Shown here: positions 5,046 through 5,611 of the stretch, piece by piece
Layout of the letters: every line of letters begins with the position of its first letter
Position numbering within the stretch: the stretch's first letter is position 1
Origin: Candidatus Atribacter fermentans
GTDB lineage: Bacteria; Atribacterota; Atribacteria; Atribacterales; Atribacteraceae
Direction: 5' to 3'
DNA length: 5,611 bases
NCBI GenBank assembly: GCA_012517485.1
Contig: JAAYUT010000398.1
Span: forward strand, 1 to 5,611
Made by a program: the position numbers and the translations under genes
The notes under the pieces: generated by a model
What the model was told of the DNA's origin: nothing
Databases searched by the model: none
Seen by the model: only the letters and a program-made list of their open reading frames with translations

Positions 5046-5128
5046 TTTTATAGGGGCTTGATTTGTCATGCCAATGAATTTTCAAGATAAAAACATTATG
5101 AGTTCTTTTAAAAAGAAAGGAATAAGTA
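5046..5128 (+). repeat. 83-bp dispersed repeat, copy B
   Basis: This stretch is nearly identical to 814-895 and lies in the same orientation. The similarity begins at TTTTATAGG and ends at GGAATAAGTA in both. Here it follows the double palindrome, whereas copy A follows a stem-loop repeat of another type, so the 83-bp unit is independent of its neighbours. Confidence 0.8.
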
Positions 5129-5344
5129 GTATTTAAGTTTGTTTATAAATGTATAAGCAACATTTGCCTCAATTGATTGCAAACTCAAAGATTAAATCAT
5201 TGGGTAAACACTTTAGTAACTAACTTTCCAAGTATAATTTGGCTCGAATCCATGCCTATCTTACACAATAGATCAATGAAAATGTCCGATTATTTATGAT
5301 CGGTCTTTATCAATATTTGATATTTTTAAAAGGAGGGAGAAGAA

Positions 5345-5611
5345 ATGAATTTTTTTGAAATGTGTAAAACTGGCCATTTAGAAGAAATTGTATCTATGAT
5401 TCGGGAAGGAGCTGACGTTAACACCAGAGATGAAAATGGTTGGACACCTCTTATGTATGCTGCTTGGTACAATCAAAATCCAGAAGTTGTTAAGATCCTT
5501 CTTGAAGCTGGAGCCGACGCCAAACTGGTCGATGATTTTGGGAAAAAAGCAATTGATTATGCTAAAAAGAATGATTCCCTATTGGGAACCAGTGTTTATA
5601 AGCAATTGGAA
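5345..5611 (+). CDS. ankyrin-repeat protein (3' end outside the window)
   Basis: The frame starts at an ATG with a strong AGGAGG eight bases upstream and is open for 89 codons to the window end, with no stop reached. Residues 1-27 form a capping ankyrin repeat (GHLEEIVSMIREGADVNTRD). Residues 31-63 form a full repeat with the consensus NGWTPLMYAA, PEVVKILLEAGADAK. Residues 64-89 (DFGKKAIDYAKKN) look like the C-terminal capping repeat, so the protein may end shortly after the window. Ankyrin repeats bind other proteins and there is no visible signal peptide, so a small cytoplasmic binding protein is expected. Its partner cannot be read from the sequence. No operon partner lies upstream. Confidence 0.85.
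   Translation, partial: MNFFEMCKTGHLEEIVSMIREGADVNTRDENGWTPLMYAAWYNQNPEVVKILLEAGADAKLVDDFGKKAIDYAKKNDSLLGTSVYKQLE

Larger units (their letters stand above)
4712..5344. other. 633-base non-coding region between cupredoxin and ankyrin genes
   Basis: No ORF here looks like a gene. The region holds the terminator-like hairpin (4813-4888), two palindromes (4972-4991 and 5010-5029), the second copy of the 83-bp repeat (5046-5128) and then the upstream region of the ankyrin gene. That last part has a TATAAT at 5233-5238 without a convincing -35, a CCGAT/ATCGG stem-loop (5286-5290 with 5299-5303) and a TATCA/TGATA inverted repeat (5308-5322). Confidence 0.6.

Overview
This is a low-GC bacterial window: Shine-Dalgarno sites of the AGGAGG type, a lipoprotein signal peptide, TTGACA/TATAAT-like promoters and a restriction-modification operon. 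Nothing in it fixes the taxon. The many short palindromic intergenic repeats and the gene mix suggest an anaerobic environmental lineage such as Atribacterota or a clostridial relative, but that is only a guess. No tRNA, rRNA, CRISPR array or complete insertion sequence was seen.

Layout. Positions 1-101 hold the 3' end of an unrecognised + strand gene. A stand-alone DUF433 antitoxin-like gene follows (217-453), with no recognisable intact toxin next to it. On the opposite strand just downstream is an ORF whose middle resembles the C-terminal end of a PIN-domain toxin and may be a gene remnant (402-608). Positions 454-923 otherwise carry small repeats. The centre is a two-gene operon on the - strand: an amino-methyltransferase of the N4-cytosine type (1727-2641), then an MvaI/BcnI-family restriction endonuclease (924-1730). 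The two overlap by 4 bp (ATGA), so together they form a compact Type II restriction-modification system with the methylase translated first. A plausible promoter lies upstream of the methylase.

Right of this operon, after a very AT-rich stretch, is a + strand coding remnant without a start codon (2835-3008). It runs straight into a DnaC/IstB-like AAA+ helicase-loader gene (3012-3731) whose N-terminus carries a striking C-x-D-Y-x-x hexad repeat. The simplest reading is that an upstream replication gene lost its 5' part when the restriction-modification module, or other DNA, arrived. A 590-base non-coding stretch with stem-loop repeats and a G/A-rich tract follows. Next is a lipoprotein cupredoxin gene (4322-4711), a probable blue-copper electron carrier on the cell surface, with its own promoter, an operator-like dyad over the -10 box and a strong terminator-like hairpin. 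The last 630 bases before the end hold two perfect palindromic units and a second copy of an 83-bp repeat. The window ends inside an ankyrin-repeat gene (5345 onward).

How the parts relate. Only the methylase/nuclease pair is a clear functional unit. The rest looks like an accessory region assembled from unrelated single genes separated by mosaic intergenic repeats. Two same-orientation copies of the 83-bp repeat (814-895 and 5046-5128) bracket the restriction-modification, helicase-loader and cupredoxin block.
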